Shown: positions 21,623 through 36,000 of the stretch, piece by piece
Layout: each line of letters begins with the position of its first letter
Numbering within the stretch: the stretch's first letter is position 1
Assembly: GCF_004210375.1 (NCBI RefSeq)
Contig: NC_134825.1
Span: forward strand, 40,232,348-40,296,347
Reading direction: 5' to 3'
From: Tachypleus tridentatus
Lineage: Eukaryota > Arthropoda > Merostomata > Xiphosura > Limulidae
Length of the DNA: 64,000 nucleotides
The notes under the pieces: model-generated
The model's database searches: none
What the model saw: the letters and a program-made list of their open reading frames with translations, nothing else
What the model was told of the DNA's origin: nothing
Made by a program: the position numbers and the translations under genes

Positions 21623-23800
21623 ATAAGTTTATGACTGAAATAAAAGTTCAACTCTTTAACAATATTCAAAATTCTATTATGAATTAAAATTTATATACTT
21701 GAGCATGGTCGCACCAGTAATCAAAACGTTGCGCTTGTTCTAAAAATAAATCTTACTTACTGTAAAACCTGTATTTTGTAATAAAAATAGTTAATAAATA
21801 GGTAAAGTGAAAAAGAAAATATCCAGCATTATCTCATTTTGAAGACCATATGATTTTTTATTTAAAGTCGCTGTTAACAATTTAATACAATCGTGGGATA
21901 TCTCTCTATGAATAGGTTTTTCTGTAAATAACCATAAATCTTTGCAAGATTACAACTGTACGATGTATTTGAAATTTTTTATTTACAAAATATTTTGACG
22001 AAATATTGCCTTAACTATTAGATTTTCTACATATAAATCTACCTTTTCAAATTATTTCTATACTTAGGACGTTTTTAAAATCATTCCTAAAATGCAAAAT
22101 TACTTTTGTTCAATTTTTATTTCAAACATAAAATATCACTATAAAAAATATCTTTCGTCCCCGTAATTCCAATATGAGGTGGTCGTCAACTGTTAAAGAA
22201 GCAAAAAACGTATTTGTATAATAATCTTAGGCCTGATTCTAATTGTATCTAAACGATGTAATAAATTTAAGTGTATTTATGGATGCTGTATCATGATAAT
22301 TATAAGAAAGATGTAGTTTTAGTGTTGGCTTTAGATAAATCTGATTGAATACGTTTACTGGATTTATCATTTGTGGAATCACCTATTTAAATTTAGAGAT
22401 GTGGAGATCTACGTTTAGAAGTGACGCTGTTACTTGTTTACAAATGGTTAAATGAATACTGGTAACCCTCCTTGCCCTGGCATTCTCTTAGTTACTGTAC
22501 AATAAAAAAATAAGGCTTCTTCTAATTGATTTTACTAATTCTAGTTCTATTACTTTATCTTTTTATTCGTTCGTCTTTAATTCTCTCTAGACTTGGGACC
22601 GCACGGTCGGGTATTTGGGCTGTTCCTCACATGACCTCTAATGGTTGAATTCTTTCACATGTATTCCAAATAGAGTTATGTTCATAGCAACATAATGCTT
22701 CCAAAATTTATGAATCAGTTTTAGTTTATTTAAATACTGATGTAAAATAACTAATAAAGTTCAAAGTACTTAATATCATAAATCAGTACACCAGGAAACT
22801 TAAGGAAAGTCTATAATAACTAGAATGCAATTTAATCACAAGTTGGGCACCCTGATCGTTGACGCTATATTAAGCTGTTGTGTTGCAATTTGTACTTAAT
22901 AAGTACACAGTTCATCACTGAATCACAAATCAAATATTCATCCATATAAGTGCGTGTGTGTTGGTCTCAATTATACATTAAATGCATTGAATTTAACCAT
23001 ATAGCACGTAAAATAATTTCTCTAATTGTTTTAACAGGATCATTTTAAACACAAGAATATTACTGGTTCCAGCTAACTTATTACAACAGCATCCACAGAT
23101 TAAAACAAATCACTATCAGATTTTTTCTTTTCTTTTTATTTCAAGAAAAGTCAAAGGTAAACATATTTGCAATGCATTCAGTGCTGATCTATAAACCTAA
23201 AACCTTGTCTACAATATTTAAATGTTAAAATAAATTGCTATTCATAGTATTATCATCCATACAGTGGATGACATTGCATATTCTGTGTCAACAAATAGGT
23301 CTTATTTGCCTGTAAAGTATTTGTCATTGTGAATAAATCTACAATTATGTAGAAACTATAATATGCATTTTAAGGTCACAATTAGTGTGCCAAAATACAT
23401 CTTTCTCACAAAGAAGTCTTAAGATGATGCTGTGTTAGATCTATCTTTCTGAAAAATACAAGTTTTAGATTCTAACCCCTTTCCCTGTGCTGTATTTGAA
23501 GATCTTATCAAATAAGACTAATGAGGAAAAGACATACTGCAATTGGTTGGGAATCTTGTCCTTTGTACTTTTCTTTCAAATAAACAAATAACAATAATGT
23601 TGAGATCAGGATATTTTTCAAACTATGTATTATAAACACATTTTATTTCCTCTTATGTTAGTAAATATTTTGCTATCAAGAAACATTTTATTGTGAAAAC
23701 TAGGTTATTTTAACAAAGATTTACTTTTCTGTAAAAAAAAGAGAGAGAGAGAGAGAAACATATTTAATATTCAGAATAAATCACAAAAGCTAACATTTTT
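21623..23800. other. Intergenic, downstream of CIAO2B
   Basis: No SINE or gene. A short (GA)n run is at 23740-23756. Confidence 0.45.
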
Positions 23801-23809
23801 TATAATTTT

Positions 23810-23815
23810 TTTATT
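23810..23815 (-). terminator. Poly(A) signal for CIAO2B
   Basis: An AATAAA lies about 125 nt downstream of the CIAO2B stop in an A/T-rich tract. It is the first good poly(A) hexamer after the stop and implies a short 3' UTR. Confidence 0.6.
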
Positions 23816-23938
23816 ATTTAAGTTCTTTGTTTCAATGACTATTAGAATAAACTTAAATAAACAAATTTACATGCACAGACATGAACAGTTAGCTAAAAAC
23901 TAATGTATCATACAAAACTATATATCAAACGGAACACA

Positions 23939-24036
23939 TCAACTTTTGGAGTGAAGACATTGATTGATAACTTCTAGTAGGTATGGGTTTTCCAAAGCAG
24001 CAGCAACTCTTTCCTTATCAGCAAGTTGTTTGTTTA
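23939..24036 (-). CDS. CIAO2B: CIAO2B exon 5 (C-terminus)
   Basis: It starts after TTCTTTTCTAG. Two bases complete Val, then 31 residues follow ([20 protein letters not shown], then [11 protein letters not shown]) and a TGA at 23941-23939. The C-terminal helix ending in QCL is typical of the family. An open frame on the plus strand over the same place is only the complement of this exon. Confidence 0.96.
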
Positions 24037-27000
24037 CTAGAAAAGAAAGTTGTTAATAAGGAAAACATATATACATGCCAATTCTACATATTATATAAAA
24101 TAACAGAATATACTACTAAAAGATACTGTTCCAAAATGAAGGAAAAAATTGAAACTTCAAATATTTTTCATATTAAAAAAAATGAGCACTTTCATACTTG
24201 TTCTATTAATTCACAAATCTCTGTTCATGTTAATGAAGAAAATCTGGTCTCCAGTATAGTATACATAGGCAAGCATTTGATCATAGCTCAGGTTATTTCT
24301 ATTATAATTAATCTAACCTAAAAGTTTTCTTCCATTCCTGTTCATAAAATTTTCATAAATACCAAAGACCATCTCACAACAAACTCAGTGGGAAAACTGC
24401 TCAATTGATAATTCAGAAAACAGCTAACATCATAAATAAAAAGAAATTTAAATCTGAGGTTTCAGTTGCTTGAAAACAAGTACTTTCAAACAAAAGCTTC
24501 TGTGTACTTGTAGGAGAGAATAACAACTCCTGCAGGACAAAAATAAAATTACATAAGGATAATAAATTTTCCTTTCCCACTAAATCTCACAAATACACAG
24601 ACCAAGTAATCAAATAAACTACATGAGAATCTGAAGGCCACAAACAAGAGTTCATCTGAACCTTTTTCATTCAGCCAAAGATTGAATCCAAAAGAAATCA
24701 CATGAAAGAAAAAAAACAAAGATTAATTTAAAAACAACGTCAAGAAAATTCAGGACATACCAAGCCAGAAAAAAAAAATCACTTCAGAGGGTGAACAGCA
24801 GTACAAACACAACAAGACAGAAAACCTGTCAAAAATTTGTCCAAATGGTGTAAACCTTGTAACAATGAAGATATTTAATAAAAAAATAAAGTCCCAAACT
24901 TAATTATCAAGATGCCATACCCATAATAAAAGAAAGAATTAACAAAAGATTATGCATTCAAAATCCAGAAACAAGTTAATCATAAGAGAGAGAAGATTCC
25001 GATTAAAACTTATATTATTTTTGGAGATGATGAAAGAAACAACATTTGAATCTAAAAACAATCAGCTCCAAGGAGTACAATTAAAATTCTAGTCATTAAA
25101 AACTTTCAAATCTAAGTGAAGACATTAACAGGAAAGTGTGAATTATATTAGACAAAAACAGTATGAAAAGAATTTTGAAAATAAGAAAAGAGTTCAAACC
25201 TTTCATTGTTTATGATGATGAATCTTTAGTGGAGGTTTGATGGGCTTGAGAGAAAATATTATAGGAAGTCAATGGCATATGAGAATCAGGGATTACAGGG
25301 TAAATATCATAAGATCCAACTAAAGTTTATTAAATAGTATAATTAATTACTACAAAAATCTGGTCCTGAAAAAATACAAAATAACTGCACACTAAAGAAA
25401 AAAAAAAGAGCTGGAGTTGGGGCACATACAACAATAAAGAGTAGAGACTAAAAATACTGCCAACACTTTGAAGTGGAAACAGATACAAGGGTAATAGTTG
25501 AAGGAAACAACCTTTTAATCAAAAGTTTCATCCAATATATATGATTATATGGAACAATGTATTACACAACAATGGAAAAGAACTACCTCAACCCTTTCCA
25601 ATTTGAAATCTCATTCTTTTACAATGGACACATTACAACATTTGGCTTATAAATTTATTTGACCTCTTCTCTTTCAACTCACTGATAACAAAAATTCACA
25701 TTTAAATTTGTTTTTAAATAAATTAAGTTAAATTGATATGAACAACCTTGTAACTGTGAAACTATATATAATATAATTTTCAAATTATCAAAATTGGACA
25801 AGTTTTTCAACACATCAGAAGTCTGTTGCACACATAAATAACATTTTAAATAAAGTGTTTCTGCTAAATATTTGTCTGTAATTTTCCCAAACCTTTACAG
25901 AATAAATCCTAGTAAAAGGTGAATTAGATACAAACAAAACCTTTTTAATCCTAGCATTTCATATTACATTTGCATAACCTCTAAAGTAAATTCTGACTTT
26001 ATTTCAGTAAAGATATATTTTTATCTTTTATTTTCTCTACTCTAACACTAACTGTAGAGTGATCATCAATATACACTGAAAAGTTGAAAACTATGAAATA
26101 AGATAAATAATACAGTGTTTTCCTCTGCATTACCCACAGTATTCATCAGGAAGTTCCCATTTATCTTAACAATTTCAACTGTTAACCTTTTCACTTCTCT
26201 TCTCTTATTTTAATATTTCATTTCAGTATCATGTACCCATTGGAACAATAAATCTCACATCCAAAGAACTCAATCACAGTAGGAGCCCCTTAGTTGTTTT
26301 CATAGAGTTAACATAAGCAGTATATAGTTCAAGTGTCATGTTTCACATCATGCTTGCCTTAAATTAACATTAGATGTTTTACTTTTCTTAAATACTGTTG
26401 CACTAAGCTGAAAAGTTTATAATTTTTACATTAATAGTCACTTATGATAAAAGTATACAACATTCAATAAAAAATACACAAAAACAAGAATTTGTAGTAC
26501 TCCTGCATACTTCAATAAACATCTGAAACATTTTCTCTAAATTTTATTGAGTCTCTCATCTCTATGACCAAAAGAAAACATGCAGTTTTTGAATATGCAT
26601 CTTAGAACATAAAAACGTTGTTTTTCTAAACTGAAAATGCATTCCAGATACATAATTCTCTTCCATAAGTCTTTTCTCAATTTACACTGCCCTCTACTGG
26701 TGCAAATTAGGAAGATGGGTGAGGAATGTAATAGAGGGAGGTGGTAAGTGACTATCAGAAATACATTTTTAGTTTAGGAAAATGTTAACTTCTATCCAAT
26801 AACTTTCATGAAAAAAAAGAGTCCCACATTAACTGGTGAAGAGCCAGTGAGAAGATGATCTTCTTTAGGAATCACTAAAAGGAAAACCATCAAGTGTGAG
26901 AATGAATTAAAAACATACCTATGACAGACCAAAAAATTTTTGAGCCAGGTATACTTTTCACCTATCAGTAATGGGTCACAACAAAATGGATGAAAACAAA

Positions 27001-30000
27001 AGAGGAAGCCCATGAAAATTTACAAAAATAAAGGGACCTCTTGGTGCACAGTGGCTAGGGGCACGACAGACCATAATTGAGAGTTCAACATCACACAATA
27101 CCTGGTAACATCTGAAATTATACATCAGGTCCATGGTAGAAAAATGGTCCTCTACCTTTCACCTCAAAAATGTGTCAGCAAGGAAGAGAAGCTTCTATAC
27201 CAAAAATCCACCTGTACATACACACACTTCCAACACAACCAACACCAAACCCACCAGGAACAGACATTCGGCAGATAGTAAGAAGGTGTGAAGCCTAGAT
27301 GAGTCTTCATCCTGCAGCCTTGAGAATTTTTCATCCAGTTCCAGGTAGGAAAATGGTACCCAGCCTTACACATGTCAGAATTCATGTGTCTCATTCAAGT
27401 GCAGCTAACAACAGATCCACCAGAAACTAACATCCAGTGGACAGCAGAAAAAAGAACTCCTACTCAAGTTTGCACCTCCAGTCCAAAACCTAGCAGAAAT
27501 GATAATTCGTGATGATGAGAAACCCACCTGAAGTAAAAATATATCTTGGATGACTGGTATAGGTATTAACACTTTTACTAACAAAACAAAGAACAATGTT
27601 TTGACCTTCTTAAATCATCTTCAGGTTAATTCTTTTTAGTTAACCTGAGATAAAGTCAAAATGTTCTCTGCTTTATTAGTAAAAGTGCTAATACCCATGC
27701 CAGCCATCCTGAGATCTATAGAAATGATAATTTACTGTCCAGTCTGCAGTAGAAGGAGGATAACTATCCAAATACATGAGGACTTATAGGGCTGGACTGG
27801 CTCTATCTAACACCAGACTCAGCATTTGGCAGACAGCAAGAAAAGTGCCTCAAGCTAGAGAAGCACACTGAAATATATTGCTTAGTGCTACATCCAACAC
27901 CCAGCAGCATTTGGAATTGTACATTAGGTCCACAGTAGGAATGGTGGCATGCCATCTACACTGGTAGAATGCCACTGCTATACTCTCTCTCAGCTGAGAA
28001 ATATTGTGCACTCTCAGAAGGACAGACCTTCAAAGTATACTGTGGCTAGAAGTTGGTAAGTAGCTAAGACTCATACTCCACTAGAAGAATGAGGGAAGAT
28101 GTTAGTTAGAGAGTTTGGAGGACCACAACACCAGAGACAGTGCAATGGGTGGTTTTAATTCCCTATTTTGAAAAGAAAAGTGATCAAGTTGATAGAGTCA
28201 ATCAACTAACACCTGGCAGCATCTAGAATTATACAACAGCTCCACAGTGGGAAGAGCTTCAAATATCATAGATCATCAGTGATGGGCAGTAACCTCTATT
28301 TTACCTATGTTAATCCATAACCGTATGGCCTGGCACAAACATATTTATGAAGCAAAATACTGCAAGATGTACTTATTAGTGGTCTTGCTGAAGCCCCATC
28401 TCAATGGTGGGGGTAAATATGACCTAATTATGTTATATTATATTGTGTTTTGAAAAGCAGTGAGATCACATTGACAGAATTAATCAACCAACACCTGGCA
28501 GCATCTGGAATTGTACATCAAATCTACGGTAGAAAGATGGAAATGCACAGCAAAGAACAAGATAAGGGAAGAAACGTGAAATAGAAAACAATTATCAAAA
28601 GAATGAGAAGAACATGCCAGGTAAATCAACTGGTGAATACAAACTGTTATAAGAGAATGGTCACTGGAAAGGTTAAACATCCAAGAATTGAACAAACAGG
28701 AATCATGAAAGCAGAAATGCATGTAATATACCATTAAAAAGCCCTAACCTTCCAAAGGAGGATAACAGAATCAGAACAATGTGAAAAAGGGGATATACAT
28801 GAAAGGATAATGGGTGTGAATGAAGAATTGCCTTCTTGAACAGTCAAATAGTTTGGGTAAAAAGTAGCAATGTCAAAAAATCGAGAACATTGGAACTAAG
28901 AAACAAAAACAAGATGGATATAAATCATGGACACAAATGATCTGTGATGTCTGCATGCCAATACAAGCAAAAAAGGGGAACTTCATGGAAGATGATATAA
29001 CAAACCTGAAGACAAAAACTTAAAAACAGGATGAGTAAAAGCATGAAGAACCACACTGAGTTTCCAATGAGGGAGTGAAACAAGGAAAGGAAGACATTAA
29101 ATGCAGACAGAATGAAACAACGTGGACAAGACCAACAATCAGAAGACATGAACATATTTGGAAACCTAAAACACTGCAGATAAAGTCAACCAATAGCCCA
29201 CAACAGAGAAAACCAAAAGGCTTATGTCAAAAAAAAAGTGACGTGAAAGGCATTAGGATGGGAAGGATGATAACAGCTTTGGACAGACCAATAGTGGTAT
29301 GCGTACCACATGTACTGACAGAGAGGACAGAAAGATAAAAAAGCTATATGATGAGAAAATTGGGTCCTTTCAGTCAAGAACAGATAAAAAGCCACACATG
29401 AAGACAGAGTGTGAAAATGTACTAATGATGCATGCCTATTTTCGGGTTGAAGAAGGAATGCTAGAAATAAAGGAAGAGTGGGGGCAATGCCAAAATTCAC
29501 TGCAGCCATGAAACATGCACTTGAGCAGCCAGTATAGAGCCACCAACAGAATACAACATTGAGTGGTCTGAAATAATGGCAAAAACATATGGAAGGAGAT
29601 GAATGAGAGGATATGCAAATAGATACTAACCTGTCCAATCCCAACTGGAAGCACCTACTGCCCCAACATATGGATGAGGGACTGTAAACCAAAACTGGGG
29701 AAGCTGTGTATTGAAATGAGTGGCAAAGAAATCAAAATCTGGGGCATGCCACTGAGCACACAAACCCTAACAAACTTGAAGATCCAAAAAAAATCATTCC
29801 TTAGATAGCATCTAATTAGGAAGAGATAACCAATCTATGTAAAGATACAGGACACTAAGACAAAAAACAAGCAAATAAACAGACACAGTGGTTGTGGGTT
29901 TAATTTAGGAGAGCCAACATTTGAAAACAAAAGGCCTCTGACCAAGTGCACCCTAGATTGGAGACTACTGTAGAAATAGTCTTGAAGAGATTTTTTTTAA

Positions 30001-33000
30001 TATTTATTTTTAAAATTAAGAAATTAGAGCTTAGATAACATAAAAAACATGAAATTTTATAAACTTCATTTTTATGTTATGTTTATAAATAAAATGTTGT
30101 CAGATTAGATTTGGAATGTAACACTATAAAAGGTCGTGGTATGCATTCATTGACCTGGTTTAATGGAAAGAGTTAAAAATGGCCATCTTACCAAAGAGTA
30201 CGATGTTAGTTTATTACTGGTTTCTTTGTTTTTGAACTTTGTGCAAAGCTACACAAGAGCTATCTGCACTACCCGTCCTTAATTTAGCAGTGTAAGACTA
30301 GAAGGAAGGCACTTAGTCATCACCACCCACTGTCAACTCTTGGGATACTCTTTTATCAATGAAAAGTGGGATTGATCATCACATTATAATGCCCCACAGC
30401 TATAAAGGCAAGCATGTTTGGTGCGCGGGGGGATTTAAAGCCGCGACCCTCTGATTACGAGTCGAATGCCTTAACACACCTGGCCATGCCAAGCCAGTTC
30501 ATTGCTGGATGTACAAATTTATGAAATAATAGTGCTTCTTACCTGCATCTTCTGATGCATGAGTCCCTGGTGTAATATATACATCTACCTGCAAAGGAAA
30601 CAGTAACTGTATATGTATTTTATAGTAAATCTACAACAAGATGTAATCCATAAATCCATAATATTAATTAGTGTTTACCTGTTTTGACTAAGTTCTTTGT
30701 ATTATATATTTACATATCACAGCACATATAAAAACAATACACATACATCTTTTGTGACACAGCTATTTTGTAGAATAATTGTTTAGCATTTATTGGCACA
30801 AAGCAATTAGGTTATCTGCACCAAACAACAACAAAATAAAAATAAAAGTAAAATCACTAAAATATGTAAAAAGGAATCATATTAGTGCAAAACAAAGTTC
30901 AATTTTTGAATTAGAAACTTAAACAGAGTTAAAAAGGCCAACAATGCTTACAAATTTGAAAAAAAACAACTGAGGTGGACAATGTCACCATTGCCAATAA
31001 TATTGTTCAATAAAGGGTGAACCCATGGTAAAAATGTCTAAAATAGTGCCATCATCCTGGTTATAAGTATTGCATGACAGTAAAATATGGGCAACTCTGA
31101 CTTGAGTGTCAACAGAGAGCACATATTGGTGGATCAGTTCCAGATAATAGGATACAATGAGTTAAAACTGTGACCAATGTGCAGCCTAGCTAGGACAACC
31201 TCCTTCTTCCCATCCTTACAGAAGCAAGATGGCCAAAGAGCAACAGAAAGTTTGGTCTGAAAAAAGCTTGTTGTCACGTTGCTTACTCCAAGTCGACTGC
31301 CAACTAGCATGAAGCCTGTAGACCAAGTAAGACAAGCATGGCCATGACAGCACCAGAGCAGACAGACTTAACTGCAGTGTGAGTGAGCTCGTTCCCACAA
31401 ACACCAACATGGCCCAGTATCCAGAAGAATTTGACAGAAATTTATGATAAAGAGAAACGAGTCAGTCAGTTTCAAATAACAACAAGAACAGGGTGAGAAA
31501 TGTCATGAAGTGATTCCAGGGTCAGTAGAGAGTTTAGCAAATCAGTGCAAATAGTACAATTCATGTATGGCATAGTTTCTATGTGATCTAGGGCAAAGGA
31601 AATGGCATACAGTTTGGCAGTGAATACTGAAACTATAGAAGGATTCCTGTGTGCAACCACTGAACCATAGCAAACCATGGCAGAGCCCAGAAAGCCACCT
31701 GATTTTAAGCCATCTATATAAATGGGAATGGAAGGCCAGTTTAAAAGATGTTCAGCAAATAGAATCTGGTACTTCTAATCAAGAGTATCTGCCTTCTTCA
31801 GATGACTCAAAGAAAAGTCACATTTGGGGATGATAATAAGTGATGACAGGATGGGCTAATCAGTGGAGACAGCAACATCATCTAGGGAGATACCTAATTT
31901 ACCCAACTGCACCTGAATAAAAAGGCCACAAGAGACAATGGCAGACTATCTATTCTGAAAAAGCATGGCCCACTGAGGAAATAAAACACAACCCCAAGTG
32001 GGATGCTGTGATAAGGATTAAAGTTTTGCAGCATACAGTAAAGACAGTTGTAAGAGCAGGGGTGTAAGAGGAAGTACATAAGTTTCAGTGTATACAAACT
32101 GTGAACTGGAGAAAGTGTGGAAAGTCCCTGTGGAAAGCCAAAGTTCCTGATGATGAACAGGGTCAAACATCTTCAAGGCCAAGATCCTGTCAGAGCAACA
32201 GACCATTGATCCATAGTCCAGTTTTGATCAAATGAGAGTGAGACAGATAGTTAGAACATCGATCTGCTACCCAAGAGGTGGAAGAGAGGGCACGGGTGGA
32301 TGTTCAGTGCTCTTGTACACTTGACATGAAGCTGCTTGATGTGTGGAATAAAGGTCAGCTTATAATCAGAAATAAACCCCAAGAGCTTTGCCTCAGGAAC
32401 CATGGAAAGCACATATTCTCCAAGATGGAACTTGAGATCCACTTGAATACTCTCTTGGTGGCAGAAGTATATGAAAATGGTTTTAGAGTGAGAAAATGTA
32501 ATACCATTTGCTGTGGTTCACTTCAGTAAATGATTGAGGGCAGTCTGTAGCTGCTGCTCAATAAACCTCATGCTCAACGACAAACATAAGATGTGGAAGT
32601 AACTGACAGACTTTTTGCAACTGTAAGGGTGGAATTGTCCACTGATGGCATTAATCTTTACAATGAAAAGTGTGACACTCAAGATACAACCCTAAGGGAC
32701 TCCAAGTTCTTCCGGGAAAGAATGGAAAATTGTTCAACCCACGCAGACTTGGAATCACTGGTCCAATAAAAATGTCTAATAGAAATGGACAAATGGCCAT
32801 GCAATCCTTAAGAGTGGAAATCTTGCAGGATGCCATAAATCCACATAGCATCATAATATCATAAGCCTTCTCAAGGTAAAAAAATACAGAAAAAAGATGT
32901 CACTTGAGAAAGGTATCCCTAATTGACGAAGTCAAATCAGGTGGTCCAAGTGGAGTGCTATTGTTGGAACCTATACTGACTGGTCAAGAGAAGTTTTTTT

Positions 33001-36000
33001 TAATTTAAGGAACCAAAGAATATGAGTAATAACCATCCTCTTTCAACTTTAAAGAGAGAGCTCATCAAAGCAACTGGACAAAAGGAAAAAGGAGGCCAAT
33101 AGCATAGCACTAAGGATCAGGAAAAGCATTCTCCTGCCAGATCCAGTTAAAAAGAATAACAAGAGAGGCAGGAGAAAGATGGTACAGCATCTGGTAATAA
33201 ATATCATCAGTTCTGAGTGATGTACTACCAGATTGATGAAGAGGAAGCATTAGTGTCACCAGTGAAAGGGGCAATTATATTTTTAGAGATGATCAGCCGA
33301 AAAGGAAAGAGGTGATCACTAGGCCGGAATCTTGATGGCTAAGACGATGGGAGATGAGGCAGAAGTGGTAGATGCACAAGAAAAGTTTTTGCCAAGATTA
33401 TCAGCAATGCTCTGAGCATCAGCAGTTTCCTGGCTATCAGAGAGCAAAATCGAAAGGGGGTGGAAGTATAATGTCTACTAACCTTCTGAGTCTTGTTCCA
33501 TAAGCTTTGAACTGGTGGTAGATGACATGCTAGTTGCAAACACAATCCAAGATTCCTTCTGGCTTTGAAGTCTTACTTGCCGGGCATGTGCTTGGGCTCA
33601 CTAGAAAGCAATGCAGTTTGAAAGTGTGTGATACCTACAAAAGGTATCCCAGACCTGTTTTAGAGCCTTCTGTGCCATGTGGCAGGCAGGATTCCACCAT
33701 AGAGGAGGGTATCCTGGTATCTATATTTGGAATAGACTGAGCAGCTGCTTGAACAATACGTCAGTTAATGCTGCCACACAGTCATCTATTGATGGTCTAC
33801 AGACAATGGTAGGATAAAGTTCCTAGACAGGAGTGAAAGAGGATCAGTTAGCCTAAACCAGCTAGTACTGTGGAATGCAGGTCTGGTGGCAGTGACCATG
33901 GCCAGTCTCCTTCAAAATGATAGGAAAATGATCACTGCCCTGTGGGTCACTGTCAATCCCCCCTCAAGAGAAAAATGAAGGGGAGCAGATAGAGAGACCA
34001 ATAGCAGTAAAAGACTAACTTGAGAACATCTAACAATGGTACTTGGTTGACCCTAGTCCAAGTGGACCAGCCAACTGACCTTGGGGGTCCACCCCAAGGC
34101 TAAAGTAGTGTGTAAAGGGTTGGACCCCTCAACTGCCAGGATCGCAATGCACAGCAAATACATGAGAGGTCCTCTCACCACTTACATGAATCCTCACTGA
34201 GGGAGGAATAATTGGAAGCATATAATAATATACAACGGAAATCAGATACAGAAAACTGTGAAACAGAATTATGTTCTAATGTAAAAACCAAACATTTTCC
34301 TACTTTATGAAAATCAACTTTTATTTACAGCTGCAGTAATGAAAGTATCATTACTAAGAATAACTAAGATTACAACCTATGGCCTGCCATTCAGATTATA
34401 ATCAATAGTTCTAGTAATACAGACACACCTGTCTTTTATCACTTATTATCAAATTATCCATTAAATGTACCTCCTGCTTTTCATCTATTAGGTGTTTAAT
34501 AATTATACACTTATTTCAATTTTACTTTGCACTAATAGAAATTTCTTGCAAAGACTTATTAAAAATATTTAAGTTAATATACACACACACACACACACAC
34601 ATAAACACACATACAGTTCACATATGCACCATCATTACAACTTTATCACATTATATAACAAATACAAATTACTAGTTCCAAGATATCTTCTAGACACAAA
34701 CCTATGGCTTTCCTATAAACTCACTACTCTTCCCATTCCTCATTGATATTTATATAGAAAAAGGAAAATTTTCAAAACAAAGGTCTGCCACCACAAATAC
34801 AGAAATATCTAGTTCATAATGTAGACAGAAAAAATACAACCCAACATTTCCTAAACACCTTCAAATTCTGCTTTAGTTCACAGAAAATATTCACACTACG
34901 TGTCTAACCACTCCATTAAATGTAGAATTCTCAATTGACTCTCTAACTGTGCTAATAATTTGACTACAAAACCCAAGGTAAGGAGCATATTCTGCCATGA
35001 TTTTTCACATCAATAGCTACATACCTAATTTTACACAAGAGACTCTGGCAAAACCACAGAAAAATACTACAAAAACATCACACTCATAATACTGGAGTTA
35101 AGCAACTTACAGATAACAGCTTACTTCAAAATTAGCAAACACCAGTTCTACAACAGTTCACTATTGAACATTTGTTCTTGGATATTTTGCTACAGCTCAG
35201 CTCACTACAAGTCCTTTCATTACTAGGGTATTTCACTAGTGGGTAATTTCCCTACCTGTTCCATATAAATGGCTCATTATGGCTAGACCAAGGACTTATG
35301 ACTCAGTAAATAAACTCCACTTGCTTTGTGGAAAGTCTCACAGCCTGAATAATTTTTAAAATCCAAATCTTTCATCATTTCAAATAACATATTTTAAAAC
35401 ATAAGAGCCTTTTCACTTTGAAGGAGAGTTTCCTAATAAATTAACATTGTATAATATTTTACTGGTTGGATCGTTTGTCTGATGAACTGATACTGACAAA
35501 GTATTTTTATTCTGTGATTTTATATATGATATGTAAGGGAAATCATGACATATAATGTACAGTCTGGTATCGAAATGTCCAGTAAAAACAAAACTTCAAA
35601 GCAAACAACTTGTGAAGAAAGTAGAAAAAAATGTATCTTCAAAGTTTACTTTTCGTGCATGGATCCATTTATTAAAGAAACTAGAAGACTTAAATTAAAG
35701 AATAAAATATCATCTAAAACAATATGGTCATTTCCTATAATGTCAAGTATTTACTCTAGGAAAACATAAATATAACAACAACAATAGCAGCAGTTTAGGT
35801 CAATGACAAATCCTTAGTATTAAATAAGTTTGTGAAATGAAGTTTATATAATCATCTATAAATATTCACCAGCCCATCCTAAGTTACAATAAACACCTTG
35901 AATTAAACAAAACTATGATATCTGTATTATAGAAATACACCAGACCAGCAGATAAAAGATACCAAAAACTGGAGTCTTGAAATATTTTCTACTCTCCACA

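Noticed and set aside
23983-24321. 112-codon plus-strand ORF
   Set aside because: It is the complement of CIAO2B exon 5 and adjoining intron.
29222-29692. 156-codon minus ORF rich in Cys, Phe and His
   Set aside because: It lies in CIAO2B intron 4 in compositionally skewed DNA, with other overlapping frames also open and no domain recognised.
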